A stretch of 14,142 bases of DNA from Candidatus Pacearchaeota archaeon (GTDB lineage: Archaea; Nanobdellota; Nanobdellia; Pacearchaeales; GW2011-AR1). The position numbers and the translations under genes were made by a program. Numbering within the stretch: the first letter of the stretch is position 1; every line of letters begins with the position of its first letter. Below, in pieces: positions 1-7,346 of this stretch. The notes under the pieces are model-generated. The model was not told the DNA's origin. It ran no database searches and saw nothing but the letters and a program-made list of their open reading frames with translations. The stretch lies in contig JAGLLG010000045.1 of assembly GCA_023140635.1 (NCBI GenBank), positions 1-14,142 on the forward strand. The letters run 5' to 3'.

Positions 1-7
1 AAAATAC

Positions 8-637
8 ATGAACCTAAAAGAAACAGGAACCGAGATACTCATCGTCATCATTGCATCAATCATCTTATCGATGAGCATCGCATTCCGAGATATCTCAATC
101 ATGTACGCAGCAACAATAAGTTTCCTAATCATCATCGGAGCAAACATACTAATAAAAAAAATCATAGGATACTTCCTCGAAATAAATGTTAAAACAAAAT
201 TCTGGACGTGGTATCAATATGGGTTCCGAAAAGATGCCCATTTCAAAAAACCAATTCCAATGGTTTGGCTCCCACTCCTACTCTCTCTTATCACAAAAGG
301 TTTCTTCCAATGGTTAGCAGTCCTCGAATTCGAAGTCACACCAAAGACAGAAAGAGTTGCGAAAAGACACGGGCTCTACAGATTCACACAGCTAACCGAA
401 TGGCACATCGCATGGATAGCAACGTGGGGAATCATTTTAAATTTCGTCCTCGCTGTTATAGGATACATCGCCGGATTCGAACTTTTCGCAAGACTCAGCA
501 TCTACTTCATAGCATGGTCAATCATTCCTCTCTCAGGACTCGACGGTGCAAAAATATTCTTCTCGAGCCGAGCCCTCTGGGTGACAGTCTTCACAATCAT
601 AACAATAATTCTCGGTTGGGGACTATTAATCATCTAG
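8..637 (+). CDS. Multi-pass membrane protein, degenerate site-2-protease (M50)-like
   Basis: A 209-residue integral membrane protein with about five or six hydrophobic segments (roughly residues 8-25, 32-55, 84-105, 133-156, 160-175, 190-209). Its layout recalls archaeal M50/site-2 intramembrane metalloproteases. A segment at 137-151 (WIATWGIILNFVLAV) matches the place of the family's AGP-x-x-N helix, and IIPLSGLDGAKIF at 172-184 matches the C-terminal (N)P-x-x-x-LDGG motif carrying the third zinc ligand, here Asp179. The expected HExxH helix is missing: the equivalent stretch appears to be NILIKK at 46-51, with no zinc-binding His or Glu. If the family call is right, this is a catalytically dead pseudoprotease. 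It ends in two consecutive stop codons, six bases before the helicase start, so the two are probably co-transcribed. Only seven bases precede the ATG in the window, so the start cannot be tested. Alternative: an unrelated small membrane protein. Confidence 0.6.
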   Translation: MNLKETGTEILIVIIASIILSMSIAFRDISIMYAATISFLIIIGANILIKKIIGYFLEINVKTKFWTWYQYGFRKDAHFKKPIPMVWLPLLLSLITKGFFQWLAVLEFEVTPKTERVAKRHGLYRFTQLTEWHIAWIATWGIILNFVLAVIGYIAGFELFARLSIYFIAWSIIPLSGLDGAKIFFSSRALWVTVFTIITIILGWGLLII

Positions 638-643
638 TAGCCC

Positions 644-2182
644 ATGGACGAACTCAACCTAACCCCTCGAGACTACCAAAAAACAATTTTCGAAACCTGC
701 AAAAAAAAGGACTGCATCGTCGTCCTACCAACAGGAACCGGGAAGACACTAATCGCTTTAATGATGGCAATAGACCGGTTTAAAAAATTCCCGCTAGAAA
801 AAATTGTCATCCTTGCTCCAACAAGACCTTTAATCGAACAACACTTTGAATCCTTCAAAAAAAACCTTCCCGAAGATTGGGCAGACATGCAAATATTTAC
901 AGGAAAAACGCAGGCAAAAAAAAGAAAAGAAATTTGGCAAACCGCAGAATTCATATTCTCAACCCCCCAATGCATCGCAAACGACCTCGACAAAATGCTC
1001 TACAAACTAGACGAAGTAAGTCTCCTCGTCATAGACGAATGCCACCGATGCCTAAAAAATTACGCATACAACCGCGTAGCTCAAAAATATAAACTACAAG
1101 CAACAAATAAAAAAGTCCTCGGACTTACCGCATCCCCTGGCTCAGACAAAGAAACAATCACAAACGTCTGCGAAAATCTCGGAATCAACGCGGTAGAAAT
1201 TCGAACAAGAGAAAGCCCCGACGTCAAACCTTACATCCAAGAATTAGAATTCGAAAAAATCGAAGTAGACTTCCCTCCAGAACTTGAAGAGATACGAGTT
1301 CTCCTTCAGGAAATTTACAATAAAAAAGTCAGTGAACTAAAACACCGACGAGTCTTATTCGGTTTTGCCTCAAAAACAACACTCCTAAAAACACAGGCCA
1401 ACCTAATGAACTCAATCAGAAGAAACAGAAACCTAAACAGTATGCTCGCTGTTTCCGTATGTGCTCAAGCATTAAAAATTTCCCACGCCCTCGAACTCCT
1501 CGAAACCCAAACAATCTCCGCATTTATAGCATATCTAAAAGACTTATTCAATCAAGCAGCCGAAAAAAAATCAAAAGGCGTTCAAAAACTCGTTAAAGAC
1601 CCTCGATTCGCAAAAGCATATACCTTAGCAACGACATTAAACAAAGAACACCCAAAATTAGAAATTTTAAAAAAAATCATCAAAAAACAATTCGAAATAA
1701 ACAAAGAATCCAAAATAATAATCTTCACCCAATTTAGAGAAACCGTAATAAAGATTACAGAAACTTTAAACGAACTCAATGGAATCAAAGCAGACCAATT
1801 TGTTGGACAAGCAATTAAACAACACAACAAAGGACAAACAACAGGGTTAAAACAAAAAGAGCAAAAAGCAATGATTGAAGAATTTAGAAATGGAAATATT
1901 AATGTTCTCGTCGCCACATCCATCGCAGAAGAAGGTCTCGACATCCCAGAAGTCAACGAGGTAATTTTTTACGAACCAATTCCAAGTGCAATAAGATCAA
2001 TTCAGCGACGAGGAAGAACAGCAAGACTTTCCAAAGGTTCTCTTAAAATCTTACTAACAAAAAACACCCGAGACCAAATCTACCACTATACGGCACATTA
2101 TAAAGAAAAAAGGATGTATAGTGCAATAGACCAAATCAAAAAAGAATTCGGATCTGGAGAACGACAACAAAGATTATTATGA
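644..2182 (+). CDS. hef: Hef/FANCM/MPH1-type SF2 DNA helicase (helicase half only)
   Basis: An ATP-dependent DNA helicase or translocase, 512 residues. Visible SF2 motifs in order: a Q-motif-like LTPRDYQ at 6-12; Walker A LPTGTGKT at 28-35; motif Ia APTRPL at 58-63; DECH box at 131-134; motif III TAS at 162-164; motif IV IIIFTQFRE near 360; motif V with VATSIAEEGLDIPE near 422-435; motif VI QRRGRTARLSKG near 454-465. About 130 residues between the RecA-like domains correspond to the helical insert that binds branched DNA in Hef. The DECH box and the QRRGRT motif point to the Hef/FANCM/MPH1 group, which remodels stalled forks and Holliday-like junctions. Euryarchaeal Hef continues into an ERCC4 nuclease; here the protein stops after the helicase (C-terminus GERQQRLL) and the nuclease follows as its own gene with a 4-base overlap. 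No Shine-Dalgarno sequence is visible before the ATG. Function is inferred from motifs. Confidence 0.93.
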   Translation: MDELNLTPRDYQKTIFETCKKKDCIVVLPTGTGKTLIALMMAIDRFKKFPLEKIVILAPTRPLIEQHFESFKKNLPEDWADMQIFTGKTQAKKRKEIWQTAEFIFSTPQCIANDLDKMLYKLDEVSLLVIDECHRCLKNYAYNRVAQKYKLQATNKKVLGLTASPGSDKETITNVCENLGINAVEIRTRESPDVKPYIQELEFEKIEVDFPPELEEIRVLLQEIYNKKVSELKHRRVLFGFASKTTLLKTQANLMNSIRRNRNLNSMLAVSVCAQALKISHALELLETQTISAFIAYLKDLFNQAAEKKSKGVQKLVKDPRFAKAYTLATTLNKEHPKLEILKKIIKKQFEINKESKIIIFTQFRETVIKITETLNELNGIKADQFVGQAIKQHNKGQTTGLKQKEQKAMIEEFRNGNINVLVATSIAEEGLDIPEVNEVIFYEPIPSAIRSIQRRGRTARLSKGSLKILLTKNTRDQIYHYTAHYKEKRMYSAIDQIKKEFGSGERQQRLL

Positions 2183-2874
2183 AAAAACAAATTGAAAATA
2201 TATTTACCTCGACAAAGACCACATTTAATTCATTTAAATGCCCCAACCCAAAAATCCCAATCACCGTCGACACTCGAGAAAAACAATCCCTAATCTCTGC
2301 CAATCTTATAAACCAAAGAGCAAACATCCAATACGAAAAACTCGACATCGGAGACTACTTAATCGAAGACACAATCATCGAGAGAAAAACCTTCCAAGAT
2401 TTCATTAGCTCAATGACAAATAAAAGATTATCCGAACAATTATTAAACATCAAAAAATACCCAAAACACTTTCTAATTATCGAAGGATTCTATTACCACT
2501 ACAATGAATTTAATATCCACGAAAACGCAGTTAAGGGAATGTTACTCTCAATCGCAATAGATTTCAAAATCCCCATAATCTACACCGAAAACGAAGAAGA
2601 CACCGCAAACTTCCTAATCCTCGTCGCCAAACGATACGAAAAACCGAAAACACAAAACGCAATCCGACCAACAAAAACTCTCAAAACCTTAGAAGAACAA
2701 AAACAATTCATCCTCGAAGGCTTTCCAGGAATCGGACCCACAACAGCAAGACAACTATTAGAAAAATTCTCAACACTCCAACAAATATTTAACATCACTG
2801 AGGACGAATTAAATAAAATTGAAAAATTTGACAAAAATAAGATTGAAAAATTCTTAGAACTATTAAATAATTAA
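2179..2874 (+). CDS. XPF/ERCC4-family structure-specific endonuclease with HhH domain (Hef nuclease half)
   Basis: A 231-residue nuclease expected to cut 3'-flap, fork and related branched DNA. The ERCC4 domain spans about 27-155 and keeps the family's metal-binding residues: VDTREK at 30-35 (Asp31), GDY at 58-60, and the ERK signature at 68-70 followed by Asp74. A helix-hairpin-helix region follows at about 172-230, with hairpin GFPGIGPTTA at 181-190 and a shorter second element (FNITEDELNKIEKF). This matches the C-terminal half of euryarchaeal Hef, and also the stand-alone crenarchaeal XPF. The start ATG overlaps the helicase stop (ATGA), indicating translational coupling and probably a working complex. 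I see no canonical PCNA-binding box at the C-terminus (it ends EKFLELLNN), unlike crenarchaeal XPF. Residues 1-25 before the nuclease fold are poorly conserved-looking. Confidence 0.93.
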   Translation: MKKQIENIFTSTKTTFNSFKCPNPKIPITVDTREKQSLISANLINQRANIQYEKLDIGDYLIEDTIIERKTFQDFISSMTNKRLSEQLLNIKKYPKHFLIIEGFYYHYNEFNIHENAVKGMLLSIAIDFKIPIIYTENEEDTANFLILVAKRYEKPKTQNAIRPTKTLKTLEEQKQFILEGFPGIGPTTARQLLEKFSTLQQIFNITEDELNKIEKFDKNKIEKFLELLNN

Positions 2875-2884
2875 CTCCCCAAAT

Positions 2885-4078
2885 CTACTCAGGTATTAAA
2901 CTAAAACTAGCATACTCAGAAATCTTCGCTAAATCCTGAATATCTTCCAATGTCACCGCTTGGATATTCTTCTCATAATCATAATAATTTTCGGAATTTC
3001 CAGATACTTCTTCCAAGATTAAATTTACTGCAGTTTCACTAGAATCCTCTGACTCAACATGCATATTTCCAACAACTTGAACTTTTGCTTCTTCTAATTC
3101 AGCTTCACTAATCTCACCCATCTTAGCAAATTCCTTCAATGAAAGATCTACAACCTCTCCAACCTTATCCGCCTCCGTTCCTGCCAAAATAACCATATAA
3201 CCATAATTCTTCCCTAAATCCAACTTACTCTTTACATTATAAACAAGTCCTCTTTTCTCCCGGACTTCACTAAATAATTTCGAAGAAAGACCCCCTCCAA
3301 GAATTGTAGAAAAAATCTCTGCAACATATCTCCCTTTTTGATTCATATACGGAAAATGAAAACCTAACGCAAGATTCGCTTGGTGCAAATCTTTCCGAAT
3401 CTCAACATTTTTTAAATTCTTAAATTTAATCTCTGGCAATTTTACTTCAACACCATCTCGCTCAACACAAAGACTCTCCGCTAAAGCAACAACCTCTTTA
3501 AAATCATTATTTCCCACTACACAAAGAACAGAATTCTTAGGAACATACACTTCACGATGTTTCTCGAACAATTGTCCACGAGTCATACTTTTCACAGTTT
3601 CTTCTGAACCTGCAATAAAACCTCCAAAAGGAGCCTCATACAAATTATTCTTAATTTTTTTAACCACATGTACCTGAGGATTATCATAATACATCTTAAT
3701 TTCCTCACAGATCACACTTGCCTCTTTCTTAACCTCTGCTTCAGGGAAATTAGCATTAAAGAAAACATCAAAAATAACATCCATCGCAATTTTCAAATGT
3801 TCTGAAGACAACCTCGCATGATAAGCGGTTATCTCCTCACTCGTAAACGCATTCAAAATCCCACCAATCTTCTCAACACCCTCAACAATTTCTTTAAAAG
3901 TTCTCTTTTCAGTACCCTTAAAACAAAGATGTTCAATAAAATGTGCAATCCCTTTCTCCTCTTCAGATTCATAGGCCGTCCCATACTTCGCAGCTAACAT
4001 TACAGTCGTAACAGGAACATCTCTTTTCTCATGTAAGACTGTTAACCCATTCGCCAAAACTCTCTTGTTAAATTTCAT
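2885..4078 (-). CDS. M16 family zinc peptidase (pitrilysin/processing-peptidase type)
   Basis: A 397-residue protease of the short, single-chain M16B type, which usually works as a homodimer enclosing a proteolytic chamber. The inverted zinc motif HFIEH is at 46-50 (His46, Glu49, His50), and the third ligand Glu is at 125/126 in VICEEIKM, the expected spacing of about 75 residues. The N-terminal half also shows GTAYE at 33-37, KGTEKR at 54-59 and NAFTSEE at 76-82. The C-terminal half carries the substrate-binding signature VREKRGLVY near 268-276. All catalytic residues are present, so it should be active. There is no signal peptide or TM segment, so it is cytoplasmic and probably degrades or processes peptides. 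It is the last gene of the minus-strand run, 24 bases after the methyltransferase stop, and faces the nuclease gene tail to tail. The true substrate is unknown. Confidence 0.93.
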   Translation of the reverse strand: MKFNKRVLANGLTVLHEKRDVPVTTVMLAAKYGTAYESEEEKGIAHFIEHLCFKGTEKRTFKEIVEGVEKIGGILNAFTSEEITAYHARLSSEHLKIAMDVIFDVFFNANFPEAEVKKEASVICEEIKMYYDNPQVHVVKKIKNNLYEAPFGGFIAGSEETVKSMTRGQLFEKHREVYVPKNSVLCVVGNNDFKEVVALAESLCVERDGVEVKLPEIKFKNLKNVEIRKDLHQANLALGFHFPYMNQKGRYVAEIFSTILGGGLSSKLFSEVREKRGLVYNVKSKLDLGKNYGYMVILAGTEADKVGEVVDLSLKEFAKMGEISEAELEEAKVQVVGNMHVESEDSSETAVNLILEEVSGNSENYYDYEKNIQAVTLEDIQDLAKISEYASFSLIPE

Positions 4079-4102
4079 AAGATACTATTCCAAAAAGCCT
4101 TT

Positions 4103-4852
4103 TTAACTATTTGTCTTTTTCTCTATAATTATCCCCCTCTCACCATTCATCACAAAATCTTTTTTAATAATAAAATTCTTCACTAAAAAATCCAAAATCC
4201 ACTTCCTCCGAACCGCAAATTTTTTCCGTCCACCAAGACTTTCCGTAGGTAAACTCAAAACAATTCTTTCACATTCTTTAGAAATTCCCAAAATAAACTT
4301 CTTAGAAAAATCCCGCTCCAAATTTTCTAAAGCATCAATAACTTGAAACATAAAAACAACTCTAGATTTCTTTTGCTTCTTCAAAATTTTAAAAACACTT
4401 TCGACATCAAATAAATCTACACAAACAGCATTTGCAGAAAAATCTTCTTTTTTAAAATAATCATTCATATGCTCAACTAATTGATCTACAGCCTCGACAG
4501 CAATATAATCCACATTTCCAAATCTTTTTTTCAAATAAGAATAAGAGAATCCATTTACACCCGCACCAAAATCGATAATAGAACCAACATCATGAACATC
4601 TGAAAAAATTTCTTCATAGAATTTTTCATAATCCCTCTTTCTCGAAGACATATGAGCAGTTAACATTTCATCATTAAAAATTTTCCCTTTCAAAACACGA
4701 TTAGTCAGAAAAACTCCAAAATATTTTCGAAGCAACGCTCGAGCAACTTTAACATCTTCCTTCGCCAATCTCGCAACCTTCTCAACAATCGAATCAGGCA
4801 ACTCAGAAAATTCCCTCTTCTCTTTAATCTTCTTTATTAAATTTTTATCCAT
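4103..4852 (-). CDS. Putative 16S rRNA methyltransferase, FmrO/Arm (m7G1405)-like
   Basis: A 249-residue SAM-dependent methyltransferase. A helical N-terminal domain (about 1-85) is followed by a Rossmann fold with SAM motif I DFGAGVNGF at 94-102, an acidic strand end IAVEA near 117-121, and FMFQVIDALE at 167-176 in the motif IV region. Three features resemble the FmrO/Arm/Rmt family, which methylates N7 of G1405 in helix 44 of 16S rRNA: HMSSRKR at 67-73 (family pattern H-x-S-T-R-E-R), the D-x-G-x-G-x-N glycine loop, and LSLPTESLGGRK at 199-210, very like the VSFPTRSLGGR segment of Rmt proteins. In actinomycetes and pathogens that mark blocks aminoglycosides; in archaea a housekeeping decoding-site modification is more plausible. 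The start overlaps the amidotransferase stop by 8 bases. No Shine-Dalgarno is visible. The fold call is firm; the G1405 target is inference from motif resemblance. Confidence 0.72.
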   Translation of the reverse strand: MDKNLIKKIKEKREFSELPDSIVEKVARLAKEDVKVARALLRKYFGVFLTNRVLKGKIFNDEMLTAHMSSRKRDYEKFYEEIFSDVHDVGSIIDFGAGVNGFSYSYLKKRFGNVDYIAVEAVDQLVEHMNDYFKKEDFSANAVCVDLFDVESVFKILKKQKKSRVVFMFQVIDALENLERDFSKKFILGISKECERIVLSLPTESLGGRKKFAVRRKWILDFLVKNFIIKKDFVMNGERGIIIEKKTNS

Positions 4853-5384
4853 TTTTTACAAAATCTAAGATTAATTCTTTATTACGAACTTCCGGATGAA
4901 AAAGAACCCCATAAATTTTTTTATGCCTTACCGCTTGAGGAATCTTATTGCCAGAAAAAATCTCAAAATCACTTAATTTAAAAAAATCAATAAAATTATT
5001 ATGCAAATGATAAACCTCCAGCCCCCCATTTAAACCCAAAAACCTCTTTTCAAATTTCTCCTTAAAAAATCCTATCTCAGTCTCTTTTTTAATCCGCCCT
5101 CCAAAAACCAAACCAATTATCTGCATTCCTGCACAGATTCCTAAAACAGGTTTCTCAAAATTTTTAAGCCATGAAAAATAATCTATATCTTCGACAAATT
5201 GGTTATCCTGCAACGAAGTCCCGCAAATAATAATCTTTTTCGCTTTTATTAAATCCTTATCAGAAACATTCAAATAATGTTTTGTCCAAAAACCCATTCC
5301 TTGTTTATTTAAAACATCTTCAACAGGTTTAACAAATTCAAAATAATGTAATCTTTCTTTGCAAGTATCAATTATCAAGATCAT
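4845..5384 (-). CDS. Class I glutamine amidotransferase (GMP-synthase glutaminase-like)
   Basis: A glutaminase-type domain of 179 residues that should release ammonia from glutamine. The catalytic triad is visible: nucleophile Cys84 in the elbow GICAGMQ at 82-88, and His163 with Glu165 in LFHPEV at 161-166. CGTSLQD at 54-60 sits where the family has its oxyanion strand. FGGRI at 94-98 and the strand pattern resemble the GuaA glutaminase subunit (COG0518 type). No GMP synthase ATP-pyrophosphatase subunit is present here; instead the coupled upstream gene is the PP-loop ligase Dph6. I chose ATG at 5384 over an in-frame TTG at 5408. The ATG overlaps the Dph6 stop as ATGA, the protein then begins directly with the first beta strand (MILIIDT), and a GGAGGG lies nine bases upstream. 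It could be a genuine guanine-pathway glutaminase or a dedicated ammonia donor for its neighbour. Confidence 0.88.
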   Translation of the reverse strand: MILIIDTCKERLHYFEFVKPVEDVLNKQGMGFWTKHYLNVSDKDLIKAKKIIICGTSLQDNQFVEDIDYFSWLKNFEKPVLGICAGMQIIGLVFGGRIKKETEIGFFKEKFEKRFLGLNGGLEVYHLHNNFIDFFKLSDFEIFSGNKIPQAVRHKKIYGVLFHPEVRNKELILDFVKNG

Positions 5385-6049
5385 TCTACATCTCCCTCCA
5401 GACTCCAAGAATTTTCCCTTCCAGAAATTTCCTTGCCAATCATCTTCAATCCCCTCTTAAACATAGAACAATTCAAAACAAAACTTTCAAATTCTCCACC
5501 CTCTCCAGCAGGATTAATCTTAAATCTCTCCCACAACTTCCTCATCTCCACAACAAAGTTCTTATCAACTTTCCTCCCCAAAAAATTCTCATCTAGCGGA
5601 TACGCAGAAACACCGGCGACGATAACTTCAAATTTGTTTTTAATTAAATCATCTAACAATTCAAACTGATCTTTCTGCCACAAAGGATTAAAACATTCTA
5701 AATTTAATTTATTACAAATCTTCTGAACACGCGACGCTTGATAAACAGATTCAACAGCACCAGTAATAATTCCACCTATCTTATACTCTTTTTTCGCTTT
5801 TCTTATCGCAATTTCTAAATCTTTCAACTCTTTCTCTTTCTCCCCTTTTGTTTTTTTAATAATTAAAGGAATACCCATAACCTCTGCTTGTTTCTCAACT
5901 CTTTGAATCAAAGGGGTATGAAACATATAGCTATACTTATTCTCTGAAACAATTGAGATTAAACAAGAAATCTTATAACCTTGCTTTTTTGCCAAAAACA
6001 ATGCTAAACCAGAATCCTTTCCGCCAGAAAATAAAATACCCAACTTCAT
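5381..6049 (-). CDS. dph6: Diphthine--ammonia ligase (ATP-pyrophosphatase, DUF71 family)
   Basis: A 222-residue PP-loop ATP-pyrophosphatase, matching archaeal Dph6 in length. It catalyses the last step of diphthamide synthesis on elongation factor 2: adenylation of diphthine and amidation with ammonia. The PP-loop SGGKDS is at 8-13. Family signatures follow: YMFHTP at 41-46, SVYQASRV at 101-108, NPLWQKDQ at 121-128, PLDENFLGRKVD at 151-162 (usually LDE-x-WLGR), and GEGGEFES at 182-189. All expected motifs are intact. The start is ATG at 6049 rather than an in-frame TTG at 6058, because the family begins directly with the KLGILFSGGKDS strand. No Shine-Dalgarno is present in the 35 bases after the preceding gene. 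Its stop overlaps the start of the glutaminase gene, implying equimolar synthesis. Confidence 0.9.
   Translation of the reverse strand: MKLGILFSGGKDSGLALFLAKKQGYKISCLISIVSENKYSYMFHTPLIQRVEKQAEVMGIPLIIKKTKGEKEKELKDLEIAIRKAKKEYKIGGIITGAVESVYQASRVQKICNKLNLECFNPLWQKDQFELLDDLIKNKFEVIVAGVSAYPLDENFLGRKVDKNFVVEMRKLWERFKINPAGEGGEFESFVLNCSMFKRGLKMIGKEISGRENSWSLEGDVE
5394..5399 (-). promoter_or_regulatory. Shine-Dalgarno site for the glutamine amidotransferase
   Basis: GGAGGG on the minus strand, nine bases before the ATG at 5384 and inside the last codons of dph6. It decides the amidotransferase start in favour of that ATG over the TTG at 5408, which has no such motif. Confidence 0.65.
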
Positions 6050-6084
6050 AAAATCCAAAAATTAATTTAACAACATTGCCATAT

Positions 6085-6441
6085 TTATTTCTTCCACTTA
6101 TTCTTTGGACGCTTCAATAACAAATAAAAAAATAATACCGCAATTAAAATTCCAACAACACAGATTCCCAAAGCAAGATAAAAATAAGAAGTATATCCAA
6201 ACGAATCCTCACTATCAAAAGACGAATCTCCTAACTCAAGATTATCAAAAGATTTAGTTTCTTCAGCCTCTAATTCACCTGAATCATCGCTAGAGTTTTC
6301 CACAAGAACTCCAGATGAACCATTACCCTCGTCAAAACTATCCCAAGAATCTGCAGAGATAAAACCTATACATAATACCACCACTAATCCAAATAATAAA
6401 CTCCAAGACCTAAGATTAGTCTCTTCACAATAATTAACCAT
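6085..6441 (-). CDS. Small acidic single-pass membrane protein with signal peptide
   Basis: A 118-residue protein of unrecognised family. Residues 1-30 look like a signal peptide (hydrophobic core LLFGLVVVLCIGF, then ISADS as a possible cleavage region). Residues 31-82 are strongly acidic and Ser-rich, low in complexity, and include one N-glycosylation sequon (NSS near 49). A second hydrophobic segment spans about 85-110, followed by a basic end (KRPKNKWKK), which by the positive-inside rule is cytoplasmic. The mature form would be a type I protein with a short, negatively charged exposed stretch. It follows the MinD-like gene by 50 bases on the same strand and has its own GGTGGAGGT upstream of the ATG. 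Association with the giant surface protein or the ATPase is inferred from position only. Confidence 0.72.
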   Translation of the reverse strand: MVNYCEETNLRSWSLLFGLVVVLCIGFISADSWDSFDEGNGSSGVLVENSSDDSGELEAEETKSFDNLELGDSSFDSEDSFGYTSYFYLALGICVVGILIAVLFFYLLLKRPKNKWKK

Positions 6442-6450
6442 ACCTCCACC
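6442..6450 (-). promoter_or_regulatory. Shine-Dalgarno-like site for the small membrane protein
   Basis: GGTGGAGGT immediately precedes the ATG at 6441. The GGTG part pairs with the conserved 3' end of archaeal 16S rRNA at a workable spacing of five bases; the GGAGGT part lies too close to the start to be the only site. Confidence 0.5.
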
Positions 6451-6491
6451 AAACTTATCTCATTTAATAATCTTACGTCAATACACAATAA

Positions 6492-7346
6492 TTACTTCTT
6501 TTTAGCCGCCTTCTTCTCAGCTATCTTCTCTTTCCTATATTTCTTCACTCCAATTCTTAAGAATTTCTTAACTCTCTTTACAAACCCAAATTTATATTTC
6601 ATCCCAACAAGAGACGCCGCCAATTTCTTGAAAACAATACTCGATTTTGCATAAGGATCGAACAATACAATAGGCATTTTATTAGAGATAGATTCTGGAA
6701 CCTTCATATCAAAAGGCACGCTTCCAACTATCTTTATCCCTAATGCCTCTTCTATCTCCTCTTCTTTCAATTCGTATTTTTTCCCAAGCGATTTATTAAG
6801 AATCGCACCACCCACAGGCATTTTCAAGATCTTTGCATACTCAACAGTTTTAGCTGCAGATACCAATGCAGGATATTCAGGATTTACAACCAACAACAAC
6901 CCTCCCGCGACATGCATAGCAGCAATAGATTCCATTTCAAAACCAGGAGCACAATCGAGAAAAATTAAATCATATTCCTTAGAAAATTCATTAAGCATTT
7001 CATCATATTTTTTAATTATCTTAAAAACATTCTTTCGAAGATTATGGATATTTTTCTCAGGTTTTCTTATCTGAATACTCGCAGGAATAATATGTAAATT
7101 TTCATTATAAAAATGAACTGCCTTTTTTATTTTAAAATTTTTCCGGAGAATATCATTAATCGTATATTTAGGATAGAATATATTAAGATGAAGTCCGAGA
7201 GAAGCTGTGGAAAGGTTAGTATCGATAACCAATACTTTCTTATTAAATTCTACAGCGAGTGCTGCAGCCAAATTAGCGCTAACAGAAGTTTTCCCAACAC
7301 CTCCCTTCGAAGACATGATCGCAATCACATTAGATATTCTTTTCAT
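6492..7346 (-). CDS. MinD/ParA-family (SIMIBI) ATPase with basic C-terminal tail
   Basis: A P-loop ATPase of 284 residues; numbering below counts from the upstream ATG of an ATGATG pair (7349). The deviant Walker A is KGGVGKT at 15-21, with the signature Lys15 of dimerising MinD/ParA proteins. The A' strand LVIDTN is at 40-45 and Walker B/switch II LIFLDCAPG at 128-136. These ATPases dimerise with ATP and position or segregate cargo such as division rings, plasmids, chemosensory arrays or archaella. The last 35 residues are rich in Lys with alternating hydrophobics (FVKRVKKFLRIGVKKY), then end AAKKK. This could bind membrane, as the MinD C-terminal helix does, or nucleic acid. No ParB or MinE gene is seen. 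The second ATG (7346) is preferred because an AAGGAGGT lies at better spacing from it. The gene overlaps the end of the giant surface-protein gene, so they are translationally coupled. Confidence 0.9.
   Translation of the reverse strand: MKRISNVIAIMSSKGGVGKTSVSANLAAALAVEFNKKVLVIDTNLSTASLGLHLNIFYPKYTINDILRKNFKIKKAVHFYNENLHIIPASIQIRKPEKNIHNLRKNVFKIIKKYDEMLNEFSKEYDLIFLDCAPGFEMESIAAMHVAGGLLLVVNPEYPALVSAAKTVEYAKILKMPVGGAILNKSLGKKYELKEEEIEEALGIKIVGSVPFDMKVPESISNKMPIVLFDPYAKSSIVFKKLAASLVGMKYKFGFVKRVKKFLRIGVKKYRKEKIAEKKAAKKK

Noticed and set aside
208..783. Open plus-strand frame across the first gene and the helicase start
   Set aside because: It overlaps two well-supported genes, and its product is rich in Arg, His, Asn and Pro with no domain, typical of an out-of-frame shadow.
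1582..1956. Minus-strand open frame opposite the helicase
   Set aside because: It lies entirely antisense to conserved helicase motifs; its product has Cys/Phe/Ser-rich shadow composition and no recognisable fold.
2875..2884. Bidirectional terminator between the converging nuclease and M16 genes
   Set aside because: The gap is ten bases with no stem and no T-run on either strand; termination must lie within the neighbouring coding regions if it occurs here.
6061..6070. TTAAATTAAT as a TATA box for dph6
   Set aside because: It sits only about 17 bases from the ATG, too close for a leaderless archaeal start, and AT-rich strings are expected by chance here.
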